From Chrysemys picta bellii (lineage: Eukaryota > Chordata > Testudines > Emydidae): DNA of 64,000 nt. Location of the stretch: contig NC_088796.1 in assembly GCF_011386835.1 (NCBI RefSeq), positions 88,457,468 through 88,521,467 of the forward strand. The letters are read 5' to 3'. Under the pieces are notes generated by a model that had not been told where the DNA came from, made no database searches, and saw only the letters and a list, made by a program, of their open reading frames with translations. This document shows, one piece after another, positions 12,961-25,811 of this stretch; within the stretch, counting starts at the first letter, position 1; the number at the start of each line of letters is the position of its first letter. The translations under genes and the position numbers were made by a program.

Positions 12961-15149
12961 TAGTACGTCATCACATAATTAAAGAAAGCAATGCAACACG
13001 CAAAGAGAAAGATAAGGTGGTATATTTGAACCTTAATCTTTAAACTGTTGTTCAAGGAGTGCTTTGTTCACACCAATCTACTAAGTGTGTATTCTGTATT
13101 ATATATCATATTTTAAAGAAATTAGCACTTCACATCCCATAAAACATTCAAAAAGGGAAATATTTTTAAGTGTCATGTTAACAAAAAAGTGTGTGTGTGG
13201 GGGGGAAATGCACATGAAGCATATCTGACTCAAAACAGAAGACAGTGGCACAACAAGGAACTTGTGGTGAAGATTTGTTACACCCTTTTTAAGATGTTTT
13301 GTTTTTGGAAAAGGGAAGCAATGGCACAATAAGTATTGCTGTCTCTAACTTCATAAAGAAAGAGTACTTGAAGAATCTACCTCAAAAAGTCACTTTTATA
13401 ACAATGGGTCCAGAAGTGGATCAGTTATGGAATGGCTGTTGGATCCATGACCTGGGGAGGAGGATTCTATTTAGGGCACCAGGTCGCTTATTATATAACT
13501 CTCGCACTGCCCACTACTTCAGGACAATGAAGCAGACAAAGGAACAGCTTATCTCTTATTCCACCCCCTCCAAATCACACCCTCACCAACCTTTAAAAAA
13601 AAAAAAAAAAAAAAGACAGATAGCCTGGGATCTACTGGTTGGTTGGATGGTAATAAATATACATGTAGTGATTATACAGCACTTTTGGGGTTTCCACATT
13701 TCATGGGGACAGACACCAAGAACACAAGTGCAGTTTATACCAGGTTTGAATTTTATTTCTGTTGCACTTTAATGCTGTCAGGATACTCCATTAAAAGTTA
13801 CAATAATTTGGTTAAAGATGAGTCTCCTTAAGATTACTCTCTAAGAAATTTTTATGTCAATCTTCAAAAGCTCTGAAAAATGAATGAATACTTATGACAG
13901 AGCTTGAATAATTTACCAGTCACTTATTAGCCAGAGGACTAGACCCGCCAGCCAGAGGGGGATGTGAAAGATGGGTGTGCAGAGGTTTGTGTGCTTACTG
14001 CTCATAGCTTTCCCAAACAGTAGCAGAGTGAAACTGATGAGATAGTTTTGCACTACTTGCAGAACGAACAAGACATAGCTGCTATTCACAACCCTGGGGC
14101 AGCACTGAAAACTATGATCCAAGTAAAAGTTTTTTATACTGAGCACAAAATGATGGCTTAGGCCCATTTTTTCCCTCCATGGAAAACTTCTCTCTTACTA
14201 AGTAATCAGTCGGTTAGTGTATTTTTTCCAAACACTTACTTATGATGCTAAATGCAAGAACAAATTGACCAACCAACACAATTTACAAAATCCACTGCAA
14301 GAAACAGAAAATGTTTTGCTCTCAGAGATATTTTGTTCTTGGTTTAAACAAATCACCTATATGGAACATAAAAAACAATTGCAAACAAGGCATAGTCAAT
14401 TTGTCACAAATACCACACTGAATGCCTACTATATTAGCAACTTCCCTGCATAAGTTATGTATTTATGAGCTGTTAATTACAACCAACTAATTGTCTGGCT
14501 CTTCCACTCATTAGGTCTTTATTTACAGAATGCTCATTGACAGATGAATATGACCAGTTTGGGATTTTTTTGTTTATCCTTAATTACTCCCCAATCCCCA
14601 CATGAAGGAATCCTTGTCTAGCTATCCTCCAGCTGCTCTGACCTGGAAAACATACTCAGACTGTTCAGTCATGGCTCTGAGTATCCAGAGCTAACCCCAC
14701 ACTCAGATTGTATCTGTCATTTCAGAGCACTTCTTTTATACGGTCTCTAATTGGCCACAACCACCAAAACATTCACACAATTTACTTAGGACAGCAGGCA
14801 GACATGGTAGCTTTGGCCAGGAGTGAACACCAACTTACTCATCATTGGCACGGAAAGCGATGTGAATACTACACTTCTAAAGAGATAGGAATGAGGAGGA
14901 AGAAAAACCATCATCTTTATACATGCTGTTTTGGAAAGGTTTAGCTATTCTGTTAACACAACAACAACTAGTGCAATACATGCATAAAGAAATAAAATGA
15001 TCCAGCTCCCTATACTTCCATCTGCTGTGATGCATGGAGAGAAACACAGAAGAACAGCAGAGAAAAGCCCAGAAAGCAGTAACAGAGAGTTGCCTTCCCT
15101 TGGCATGCTCTCTCGTTCCTGGGAGCCTGCAGGAAGCTCCATTCCATCA
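12961..15149. other. DAPK1 intron, no assigned element
   Basis: Non-coding, with an A20 run at 13595-13614. The 157-codon ORF at 13299-13772 runs through that poly-A as a lysine tract and resembles nothing known. Confidence 0.5.
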
Positions 15150-15317
15150 CAGGGCCGCCCAGAGGATTCAGGGGGTCTGGGGCAAAGCAATTTCAGGGGC
15201 CCCTTCCATAAAAAAAGTTGCAATACTATAGAACACTATATTCTCGTGGGGGCCCCTGCGGGGCCCGGGGCAAATTGCCCCACTTGCCCCCCCCCCACCC
15301 CCCACTGGGTGGCCCTG
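15150..15317. mobile_element. 168-bp non-autonomous hAT element
   Basis: It has terminal inverted repeats CAGGGCCGCCCAGAGG and (read inward from the right) CAGGGCCACCCAGTGG. It is flanked by TTCCATCA (15142-15149) and TTCCATCC (15318-15325), an 8-bp TSD with one mismatch, which identifies hAT. The interior is GC-rich at its right end and carries a C-run around 15287-15303. Short ORFs through it are chance. Confidence 0.85.
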
Positions 15318-18300
15318 TTCCATCCCCATAGCAAATCTGTACAGATGGCCTAACTCCCAGGGAGGGATGAAATGCAAGACATGTCCAGGAATATACTACC
15401 ATACTATGGGAGTTAAGGCTCCAAGAAGCAGTATTAACCGCCATTCCAACATGTCCACTGTGTGTGTGTGCTTGTGTAAAAAAAGTGAGGAGGGGATATG
15501 GTGCAGTGGCGATTTGGCAGCCACACATTCCTGCGCCTCCAGCAGGTGTCATGATGCTCAAATTAAGTGCTTTTGATAAGCATTAAAATAGCTATTTAAA
15601 AAAAATGGTTTCACGCTTAGGATTTGGTATTAGACTCCATCACTATAGCAATTAGGAAAAAAACAAAAACCAAGAACTCATCTCCAGTAATGAAGTCAGT
15701 ATGAAGTCAGACACAACAACTTCACTAAATTGGGTGAAATAACATGGCTGCAACTGACGTCAAAACAGAATGGGATATTATCCTATTGAGGTAATAGCAA
15801 AATTAAGTTCCTTAAATGAAACTATCCCTGTGTCACAAACCCTATATGTTTAAGCAGGGAGGTTTACAACCGGACCTTATGCACTGATTAAATGAAACCC
15901 AGGAGAGTCCTAAATTTAAGAACTGGGTTTTATCCTGTCATTTTACGCTATATTTTTTAGTTAAAGGTTAAATTAGCAATTCTTGTTGCTCTTGCAAATT
16001 GAATACTATTGCCTGAAGCAAACATTTTCCTTCTAAGGCCTTTCTCCTGCAAACAGTTGTTCATTGAGTTCAGTGCCTCTACCCAAGTCACATTACCCAC
16101 AGCCCTAAGCGTTTCAGGTCCTAGCCTTTAGACTGTAAGCTCTTCAGGTGTGAACCATGTTTTGCACACTTTAGAAAATATTTATTTAGATTTAAACAAT
16201 AAACATGCACACAAGAGCTCTACGCACCCTAACAATTAATTAGGCTCCCAACCACATAACGTTGACCAGCGGGGGTGGGGGGGAAAAAAAACACATACAG
16301 ATAACAAGTTAGTTCAACCAGCCAACAAAACAAAACCAAAGCCAGCCCATTTGGCTGATATGGGATTGGAGGCTTTCTCTGTTGAAGAACAGCATCCTCT
16401 TCCCTTCCATGGAGTCCCTATTGATGGTGGGGTGCAGGGCCAGGCTGCAGGTTCTAGCGTGCAATAAAACCTGCGCTTCAAGGACTAAATTCTGCTCGCC
16501 TTATTCACATAAATAGCCCCAGGGAAATCGATGGATCTACATGCACAATGAATTTAAGCAAAAGAACACGACTGGCCTTAAGACTGTAATATTTATATTT
16601 CTTCTGCCACCCTCTTCTTAGCCCTCCCCCACTTATAAACAGGTGTTAAGTAAAAGCTAACATATTGCACCATATGGCAAACCCATAATCTAATCCTGAT
16701 TGCAATTTGAGAGAGTTTCCATGTAACTGTTTCCAGCTTCTCCTTCCCTCATAAGAGAAGAACTGCCTGAATTCACATCCCTCACTGGTAGCATACACAG
16801 TTTTTGCAAGCTTGCTTGGATGCCTAACCAAGCCAGAAAAAAAATCTGTTCAGTATGTGCTGCATAAGCAAAAGAAATTACATCCTTGAGCATCTGCAAG
16901 GAGAGATATGGATCCTTAAAAATACAAATTAATGAAAGTGCCAGTGCGTTACTAACACACCAGTTCCTGCACTGATTGTACTTCATGGAGCCAAACCAAG
17001 AAAAATAATTCAAAGACATTGTTATCAGCTCCCTGAAAAGTTTAAATTTGCAAAGGTTCACATATTTAAAATGAAGTGGTAGAATAAGCAGTATGTTGTG
17101 GTTTTAATTACACTGCATAATAACAGACCAATAAAGCAGATTTTTTTTCCTTCTGTGAGAAATAAACTAAACAGCACCACCAAGCAATTATTTCTGAAAA
17201 CCCTCTGCACCTCTTGTGACTTTCACGTAGCTACACATCAACACATTTTATAAGGCAACAGATTATCAACCAGCAGTACTGTACGTTGACAGTCTAATTC
17301 AGATATCAACAGCTGACATCCACTACACAGTTTATTATTCACTTTTGAAGAAAAACCCATTTCCAGACACAGCTCAGAGGGATGGGGACGGTAACACACA
17401 AAGGACTCTTTCTATTCCCTTTTCCCTTGACACCATGATCTCAAGATTATACAGAGATTTCCTCCCCACTCCCACTCACAAAACTACGGGGCCCAATCGA
17501 TAGCAGGAGGAGCGGGTCTTTCACTTGCTCAGCCACAGAAGATGGGCACAATATAGAGCAGTTTAACATTTCTTCTGAGCTATGACACCTTCTCAGAAGG
17601 TTGATTATGTGAACAATATTTGTATACAAAAACATCTGAAAGGTTCTAGGCTGTAACTTGAGTTTAGAACCTTCAGGCTAGCTAAAGCAAAGCTAAAACC
17701 TCTTGCTATAATTAACACTTATTTCATTGCTAAAGTATTTATAGACTTCTTTCTTAGAATTCCCAGATATCATTCAATTTAAGGTAATACAACAGTACTA
17801 GCAGACAACAGTTGTATTACAACAAGAATTATCCCACAGAAACAGAGTATTCTACTGATGTTTAGGTTATGTAAGTACTACTAAGATGCTTACAAGACAT
17901 TTTTTCCTTATTACTTGCATATATAGACATATTCTATGACTTCTGGATTTAACCATTTTGGCCACATAGAAATTTTTAAGGTTGGTACATACGTACGTAT
18001 CACTTTTAATACGTAACCAGAGAGAGGCTACAAAAAGATTACACTGCAGGAGAACTCAGAAGGGTAATTTCTCATAGCTAAAAATTTAAGACTTTATATG
18101 TAATGTTATCTTGTAGCCTTCCTACATCATCTCTCACATTTCTCCTTTTTATTTCTAAATTAACTTAGTGTTTTTTCAAACTGCTTTTTAATCTAGATCA
18201 CAGTTACATTATAACTAAATATTAAAAAAAAATCCCTTTGGCACAACAATTTTGAGCTAGTACTATTACTATGCAATTAAGATAAACCTGACAGCTTTGA

Positions 18301-18728
18301 AGGGAAGAAGCAAATTTCTCAAAGGAATATCAGATGTTACAAATTTCTAGAGGGAAAATAAGTGACATTGCCTGCACAGTTTCTGTACATCAACCTGTTA
18401 AGAAGAGTTTCCAATTCTCAAAACCATCACTGAAGGTCAAACTCTATTTGTTAGCAAAGCTTAATCTGTTCAAATATCCTTTCACCATGTTCCGAATAAG
18501 AGAATGCAATATAGTTACTATAAGCCAATACTCAGGAGATGGACATTCTTTGCATTTTTAGAGAGGAATATTTTTGAAGATTTGCACAAAGCATGTATCA
18601 CTAAAGGAGATATTTGCCTACTTGTAACAAGCAAACTAACATCACAAAAAAATTTGTTTTCACACTGTCTCCAGAAAGACTATTTGCTCACATTACTGAA
18701 TACAAAGAGATAAAATAGTGTCTTCTTA
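15318..18728. other. DAPK1 intron, unassigned
   Basis: Non-coding. A short L2-like tail ('TTTAGACTGTAAGCTCTTCAGG') lies near 16128-16150, split here as TTTAGACTGTAAGC and TCTTCAGG. Nothing else was recognised, and no kinase exon. Confidence 0.45.
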
Positions 18729-18973
18729 GGCTACCTCTACACTAATAGTGCTACAGTGGCACACTGCACTGATGCAGCTGCGCCACCGTAGCGCTTCTGG
18801 GTACAATACTCTAAGCTGTCGGTTTAATTACTCCATGAGAGGCAGTAGCTATGTCGATGGGAGAGTGCTGTCTACACCACCGCTTAGCTCGGTATAACTT
18901 ACATCGCTCAGGGGTGTGGATTATTCACATAGGGATATGGTTATACTAAAGTAAGTTCTAGTGTAGACAAGGT
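18729..18973. mobile_element. MITE of the 'CTCTACACT' family
   Basis: It begins GGCTACCTCTACACTA and ends TAGTGTAGACAAGGTCC, an imperfect inverted pair. The interior shares 'TGCAGCTGCGCCACCGTAGC' with 25536-25811, and 'CGGTATAACTTACATCGCTC' parallels 20999-21020. It is non-coding. Confidence 0.7.
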
Positions 18974-19366
18974 CCAGATGTGCAAAGAAAACACCACGAT
19001 AAATAGACAACTACTTGTTTTCTTTTTCATCACGTAGCAGACTGAAGATAAGGTTATAGATAATTCATCAGTGACTATAGTGAAGTTTATCAGACATCTT
19101 GGGTAAATTAAAAATAGCAACAGTCAGCAGCGATTCCTCCTCATTTCATGAACCAATGAGCACATATAGCCTGATTTTCAGACACACCAAGGACAGACAA
19201 ATCTAACCGACGTCAATGAGACGGGCAGACACTCAGCACATATCTGAATCACACCCATACCTTCTTGGGAGTTTTAAATCTGAAGTATTTCTTTTTTCTG
19301 ACCAGCAAAGAATTTTTGGTTTGTACATTAAATTATTAGAATGATACACTGTTTTTCTCCAGTCTT

Positions 19367-19390
19367 CCCCCCCCCCCCGGGGGGGGGGGG
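19367..19390. repeat. C12-G12 palindrome
   Basis: Twelve C residues are followed directly by twelve G residues, a perfect loopless GC palindrome inside AT-rich intron. Confidence 0.85.
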
Positions 19391-19659
19391 AGATTTCCTA
19401 GTAGATGCTTATTAGGCACCTGCCACTTTATAACTTTAATCCTATTACTTTTTAAAAAATATTTGTTTTATTTTAAAAATTATTGGGATTAAAAAAGCCT
19501 TCATGCACAAGGAGTATTCACAAATTCGTGTTTGATAACTATAAAGTCTTATGAAATAAATCTTATTTAAGTTATTTTGTCAGGTTTTTTTTTTGTAACA
19601 TATTGCAATGCCAATGCAGTTTCTCTCTCTGATCTAGAAAAAGAAGTGACATTGTAACA

Positions 19660-19667
19660 ATCTAAGG
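19660..19667. other. Left 8-bp TSD of the 1193-bp hAT
   Basis: ATCTAAGG, repeated exactly at 20861-20868. Confidence 0.95.
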
Positions 19668-20164
19668 CAGGGGTCGGCAACCTTTCAGAAGTGGTGTGCC
19701 GAGTCTTCATTTATTCACTTTAATTTAAGGTTTCGCATGCTGGTAATACATTTTAATGTTTTTTAGAAGGTCTCACTCTATAAGTCTATATATAATATAA
19801 CTAAACTACTGTTGTATGTAAAGTAAACAAGGTTTTCAAAATGTTTAAGCAGCTTAATTTAAAATTAAATTAAAATGCTGATCTTAAGCCGCCAGCCTGC
19901 TCAGCCCACTGCCAGCCTGGGGTTCCGTTCACCTAGGCTGGCAGCGGGCTGAGCAGGGCTGGCGGCTGGGACCCCAGCTGTCAAGGGGCCGGCAGCCAGA
20001 ACCCCAGACCAGCAGCGAGCCGAGCGGCTCAGCTTGCTGCCGCCGATCTGGGGTTCTGTCCACTGGCTCCTGCCAGCCAGGGTCCCGGCTGCCGGCCCCG
20101 CTCAGCCCGCTGCCGGTCTGGGGTTCTGGCCACCGGCCCCGCTCAGCCTGCTGCCAACCTGGTG

Positions 20165-20400
20165 CTCGGGGTGTGTGCGTGTGTGTGTGCGCAAGAGTCA
20201 GGGCATGGGGTGTGGGGGGGCTGGGTATGTGTGGGGAGTGCAGGAGTCAGGGCAGAGGGCTGGGGGCATGTGAGGGGGTGCAGGAGTCAGGGCATGGGGT
20301 GAGGAGGGGCTGGGTATGTGTGGAGGCGTCAGGGATGAGGTCCTGGGGGGGATGCAGGGAGCTGGGGTGCAAAGGGGGTGCAGGGGTCAGGGCAGAGGGG
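20165..20400. repeat. Degenerate GT/G-rich tandem repeat inside the hAT
   Basis: Units built on 'CAGGAGTCAGGGCA(T/G)(G/A)GGG' followed by 'GCTGGGTATGTGTGG' recur with variable spacing. It is strongly strand-asymmetric (G on plus). Confidence 0.7.
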
Positions 20401-20697
20401 TGCTCCCAGCCCCCTGCCCTGAGCGGCTCACGGCTCCTACCCCCCTTCCCCGCCTCCTTACCGGTCTGAGCAGCGAGGGCGCTGGGGCTGCTCTTCTCCC
20501 CTCCCTCGCAAGGGCCATAGGCAGCAGGGAAGCAGGGCTCCACGCAGCACGCTGGGGGAAGAGGTGGGGGAGGGGGAAGCTTGGCTGCCGGCGGAGCCTG
20601 CTGTACAGCAGCAGCCAGTAGGAGCAAACTTGCTTCTGCCCCCTGCCTCCGCCAGAGAGCGCAGTAGGCGGAGAAGAGCAGGCTGGGTCGGGCAGGA

Positions 20698-20802
20698 TTT
20701 TTAATGGCATGCTGCTGCCTGCCAGGGTCTGGCTCAGCCCGCTGCTGGGGTTCGGCAGCGGGCTGAGCGGGACCCTGGCAGGCAGCAGCGTGCCATTAAA
20801 AA
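20698..20802. repeat. 48-bp-arm hairpin inside the hAT
   Basis: The arms 20698-20745 and 20755-20802 are reverse complements with about 3 mismatches and a loop of about 9 nt. Both arms contain 'CTGCCTGCCAGGGTC' or its inverse. This is a very stable GC-rich cruciform. Confidence 0.9.
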
Positions 20803-20868
20803 AAAAAAAATCGGCTTGCGTGCCATCTTTGGCACGTGTGCCATAGGTTGCCGACCCCTGATCTAAGG

Positions 20869-21378
20869 GCTTGTCTACACATACAGTGCTGCAGAGTGCG
20901 TGTGGTGAAGATGCTCTATAATGACGGGAGAGAGCTCTCCCATTGGCATAATAAAACCACCTCTCCCGCTGACATAGCACTGGCCACACTGGCGCTTATA
21001 TCGGTGTAACTTATGTCGCTCGGGGAGGATGACCACACCTGAAGCCTGGGCTACACTGGGGGGGATCGATCTAAGATACGCAATTTCAGCTACGAGAATA
21101 GCGTAGCTGAAGTCGACGCATCTTAGATCAACTTAGAATCACTTACTTTGTGTCCTCACAGCGTGGGATCGACGGCCGCTGCTCCCCTGTCGACTTTGCT
21201 TTTGCCTCTCGCCGAGCTGGAGTTCAGCAGTCGACGGGAGAGCGATCGCGGATTTACACTACACGCGATAAATCAATCCTCGATAGATCGATCACTACCC
21301 GCCGGATCGGCAGGTAGCATAGACATACCCTGAGTGACATAAGTTATGCCAACATAAGCTGTAGTGCAGACATAATGT
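20869..21378. mobile_element. MITE of the 'CTTGTCTACAC' family, interrupted
   Basis: It starts GGCTTGTCTACACATACAG right after the hAT TSD. It reads through 'CGGTGTAACTTATGTCGCTC', is broken near 21045, and resumes near 21332 ('TGACATAAGTTATGCC') to end at 'GTAGTGCAGACATAATG'. The break is filled by another MITE. Confidence 0.65.
21046..21331. mobile_element. Nested MITE ('GATCGATCTAAGAT' type)
   Basis: It begins 'CCTGGGCTACACTGG' and ends 'AGCATAGACATACCCTGAG'. An inner palindrome lies at about 21071-21128 ('CTAAGATACGC...GCGTAGCTGAAGTCGACGC', completed by 'ATCTTAG'). It is CpG-rich ('GATCGACGGCCGC', 'GTCGACGGGAGAGCGATCGC') relative to the surrounding intron, so it is probably young or a recent arrival. 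Confidence 0.6.
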
Positions 21379-24300
21379 AGCTTTTTTGGGAATTTCAGAA
21401 AAAGTCATTATAGGACAATGCACCAAATCACACCCAATTTAGGTAAATAGGGATCTAGCTATAGCTGTACTCTTGTTTTGGTAAATTGTCACTATAATTA
21501 ATTAACAATACCTCTGGTATTGAAACAACTTCCATCAACAAAGACAAGCCTATATTTATGGAGGCAAACAATTCTGATAAGTCCATTATTAAAGTTTGAT
21601 CGGCAGTCCTAAAAAAAAAAAAAAAATCTCATAGTAAGCACGCAATAATTTGGCAAACTCATACACCAACAAATGCATTGGAACTGGATAAAAGTAAAGA
21701 CACTACAGAAGAGTATTTAAAATGCATGGTCACACAGCTTGCAACTGCAGGCAGAATTTAAACGAACAGAAAAGCTTCAGTAAATGTGTTGCTCTTTCAC
21801 AATAATCTGCATCCTAGCCAGAACTGAATCTGCATCAGCCTTATGAAATGTCATGGTTAGATGATTGATTACTATGTTGCTTATCCCTTATACAGATATC
21901 ATAAGCAAGCTTACTTAAATTTGTATTAGAGAAAAAACTTTTGTCTCAGTAATGCAACATTTGCAACAATTGAGAGCAGAGTTTTTTTAATAGAAGTTTC
22001 TGATAAAAATAATAATTGATCTGGACGTCTCCCAAGATTGTTGTACATGTACACATGCTTAGGATAATACCAGATTAGCTAACACGCACAGGAATAAATC
22101 ATGTACAACTGAGACAATTACAGGGGATCCCATAAGTATCAATACTTCTGGGGTCCTTTATTTGCATTTCCCCTCCCCCCCAGGATAAAAATACACCAGT
22201 AGGCTGATGAAGCAAGTTTACTATTCTTGGGTAAAGGCACTGTGGTCAGTAGTAAACAAACTAAGAAGTGTTTCTTCTGCCAGGCATATTGCTATTCCTT
22301 ACATTAGCTTAAAACATCTATGGATTTTATGACAAGCCAAGATGGTTTTAAATTGAAACTAATAAAGGAGGTTTAACTTATGCAATGCATTTAGCAATAC
22401 ATTTTTAATGGATCTTCCTCATTAAAATAGTAACACAATTTTTATTTTGTAATACTTCTGACAATAACTATCTGATAAAAAGGAAGAATCAAAGTATTTT
22501 ACAAGTAAAAATAGAACACTGAAAGAGTCCTTAATTTCAAACTCATTCAATGAACCTGAGGGCGTCTGTACAGTGCCTTCTCAAAAGGTGTTAGAGGTAC
22601 TTTATGATCCATATAAATAAGCACACCATATTCCACTTGGACTATTAAAGTGAGTGCATTCATTCACCTACCTTATTTGTGACTGCCACACACACTACCT
22701 CTAAATAAGGGGAGAAATGGGGTAGCTTTGCAAGACTACAGCCTCCAGCCCTGCCAACCCCCAGTGTTAAAAAACTATGAGTCAAGCCCCAGTCATATTG
22801 ATTTAAAAATAATAAAAATGGGGTCGTTCCTATTTGCCTTCTGGTTTTTGATTCACATTTGCAAGCTTTTATTTGCAACCATGAGGCTGAAATCTTATTA
22901 AAAAAAAAAAAAAAAAGCTGAGATTCTCACATAACTCCAGAAACCAGCGTTATAAGCAGAAATGCCAACAATCTAGAGACTCATGATTAAAAAGACAGAA
23001 GAGTTGGCAACACTGAAAGTAGTACAGATCTGGGTCTCTAGGAGGTGATGGTGAGGACAAAATATTGGATAATCAATTCTTATTTTGTCCCATCTAAATA
23101 ATAAATGTATTTTCTTATTAAACAAAAGTGCTGCAGTGCTTTTATACCCTCTACCACAAAACGTTCTAGTCTATTTTGACCATAAGTATGTTTTAATGTA
23201 AACAAATATAGTTGAAGTTTTTGCATACAAGTCCTAACACCGGATGATGTTCCTTCAACCAGCCCTGTTTTATTGCATTTAGTTTAGGTTACCCTCAAAT
23301 TTAGTTTTTAAAAATGTAATCCTCTAATTCTTAAAGTATGATTGCAGGTAGACTGAATGCTAAACGATCATTTACATACAGAAAAGTTAGTGGCAGTATG
23401 CAATATATAGCTGAAAAGTAGATAAAAATGGTAGCATGAGGTTAAAAATGGACAATGTCCAAATTATTTTGTAAACAAATTCAAGTACCTAATTAGTAGC
23501 ATCTTAATAACTGCTTTTTTTTAAAAAAAAAAAAAAAGCATGATATTAACATTTTGCATTTCTCTCTGCTTGAACAAAAAAAGAAAGAAAGTTAGTTTCA
23601 CTTTTAGATACTCAAGCTGCAATGTTTGGTTTCCAAGTACTGTAAGGAAAGTTCATTTTAAAATACAATAATTTCCCTGGGAATTAAAAAATGTCCTAGA
23701 AATATTAACTTTGTCTTACATTTCGTACAAAATAATCTGTATTTGGGACCAGATTTTATGGTCAGAGTTTCCCTTTAAAGTAAATGCAAGGAGAACTGCA
23801 TATTTACCTGGATCATAAAACTTCCCTTGATTGGAGGTTAGACCTTGCTTTGTCCCTGAAAAACCTTTACAACAAAAACCTGATAGAAATCTAGGAGCTC
23901 CAAAAGGTTTTATTGTGGTGTTTAACATTTACTGTGACTATGTAAATTTCAGTATGTGAAGTTTATAAATTAAACTAGTCCATGCTACACCCATTAATGT
24001 CTTATTTTTACTAGCCCTGATGGTTACAGCTCAATGCCAGAATACTTCACATGTTCTTGCCAAAAACCACAGGAATCAAGTCAAGTGACTTAATTCAGGC
24101 CACACATAATATTTAGACCACACACACTTAACTTATCAGAAGTGCACGGGTTAGCCTCACATAAGAGCACATTTTATGCCTTTTAACGTAAAAGGTATTT
24201 CTATTTACGTAATATGGCCAAGCTCTCGTGCACACAATAGAATGAATTAAACAGATTTGTTTTTTTTTAAATACTTGCTTATATATATATATATATATAT

Positions 24301-25535
24301 ATATGGCCAGCATTAGATGCTTCTGAGGAAGGTGTATCCCCCAGTAAGCAGCTGTGGGATCATTTCCCTCACAGATTTGGTTTCATCCTGGTCCCTAATA
24401 GTTAGAGATTGGCTTAAATCCTGCAGCATGAGGTTCAATATACTTTTCAAAATTTGTTAGCACTACCTAACTGTGAACATGTTTGTTTGTGCATACAGAG
24501 TACATATGTATTCACATTGACATAACCAGGTTAAGTTATGCCCCTTGCAAAATTTACATTTAAATTGTTAATATTTTGATACTAAAATTATACAATATTT
24601 ACTCCATATTCACTGGGCCATTGACAACAAACTTAAAAAAAAAAAATCCTGCAGTTCACAAAAGACAAAACACAAAAAGAACCCACACACAACTGACTTC
24701 ATTTAACATTAAACTGAAGGCTCTTAAAAGTCAAAGAACACTACAAACACTAGCCAATGGTTTGGGCTTGGTATCAAAAAGCTGTGGCAGAAGCTGTGCA
24801 TTTAGTAGCATTCAACAAATAGGCTTTATATAGACAGTGTTAAACCTACAGCTCTTAACTACTATAAGTCTCCTGATCTGACTTTTTTTCACTTGGAACA
24901 GAATAATTAAACACATATGCCTTGAATCTTCATTAAACAGAGAACAGTTAAAAAAATTAGATGGATTCTCCCATATCTTTATATGCAGAGTACCATTTTG
25001 ATTTTAGTAAAATAATTAAAGATCACATAAGATATACAGAGCTTCTAAAATGCGAAGTGTATTTCTCTCTATATACAAACAATATATTGCAATTTAAGTT
25101 ACCTGTTTGACTAACAGAAGTCAAAGCACAACACAAAATTATTTGAGATCCCTAGTTAAAATCTCACACATATACACACAGACCGTTAGATATATAAATA
25201 TGAAGTTAGAAGTTATTAAATTAGCAACTATCAAGTTCTAAATTCCTATTAGTTTGAATTATTTAAGACAGTAACATATGATTGTTTAAAATCACATTCC
25301 TTATTTGAATTATACCTACTAGAACACACTGGTATCTTAAAGGAAATAAGGTGGTACAACATGACTATGTATAGGAACAAGAAATTAAATCTGCATGCAT
25401 TCTCTAGACCTAGGTCAATACATTTTGCTTTAGTCCATAATAATGAATTTTTATATGCCATGGAAGTACTACCAGTACCATTTGGAGTCCCTTAACCTAT
25501 GTTGTATGATCACCTCATTTTACTGTATTCACACT
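21379..25535. other. DAPK1 intron, unassigned
   Basis: AT-rich non-coding DNA with poly-A runs (about 21611, 22900, 23528) and a TA microsatellite at 24280-24304. No exon was recognised on either strand. Confidence 0.5.
24280..24304. repeat. (TA)n microsatellite
   Basis: Twenty-five bases of alternating T and A. They explain the IYIY tract of the overlapping minus-strand ORF. Confidence 0.9.
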
Positions 25536-25811
25536 CAGGATATTTCTACCCTACAGCCACTACAGTGGCACACCTATGGCTCTGCAGCTGTGCCACCGTA
25601 GCGCCATAGCATAGACACTTTCCACATTGATGGAAGGGGTTTTTCTGTCATTGTGGGTAAACCACCTCTCCGAAAGCCCAAGCTAGGTAAATGGAAAAAT
25701 TCTTCTGTTGATCTAGTCAAGTCTATATAGGAGGTTAGGCTGACCTAACTACATTGCACAAGGCGCAAATTTTTTCACAGCCTGAGTGACGTAGCTAAAA
25801 AGCTAGGACCA
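25536..25811. mobile_element. Diverged MITE of the 'TCTACACT' family
   Basis: Shared blocks include 'ACTACAGTGGCACAC', 'GCAGCTGTGCCACCGTAGC', 'ACCACCTCTCCG' and 'GAGTGACGTAGCTA'. The ends are eroded. It lies only about 150 bp from the DAPK1 first coding exon. Confidence 0.6.

Larger units (their letters stand above)
19668..20860. mobile_element. 1193-bp non-autonomous hAT (Charlie-like ends), GC-rich
   Basis: The ends are CAGGGGTCGGCAACCT and its exact inverse AGGTTGCCGACCCCTG, and the flanks are a perfect 8-bp TSD (ATCTAAGG), so this is a hAT insertion with both ends intact. The interior is not a transposase. It holds an AT-rich left part, a GC-rich block of repeated 'CAGCCCGCTGCC' and 'CTGGGGTTC' motifs (about 19880-20160), and a degenerate tandem array of units like 'GTGCAGGAGTCAGGGCA' (about 20165-20400). 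Near the right end is a 105-bp hairpin. Long ORFs in both directions (for example 20387-20989 minus) are by-products of the GC-rich composition. Confidence 0.92.

Noticed and set aside
13299..13772. 157-codon ORF
   Set aside because: It contains a lysine run encoded by an A20 tract, has no known similarity, and overlaps another frame.
20034..20989. ORFs of 79-200 codons in the GC-rich hAT interior
   Set aside because: They overlap in several frames, follow the tandem repeat, and show no transposase motif.
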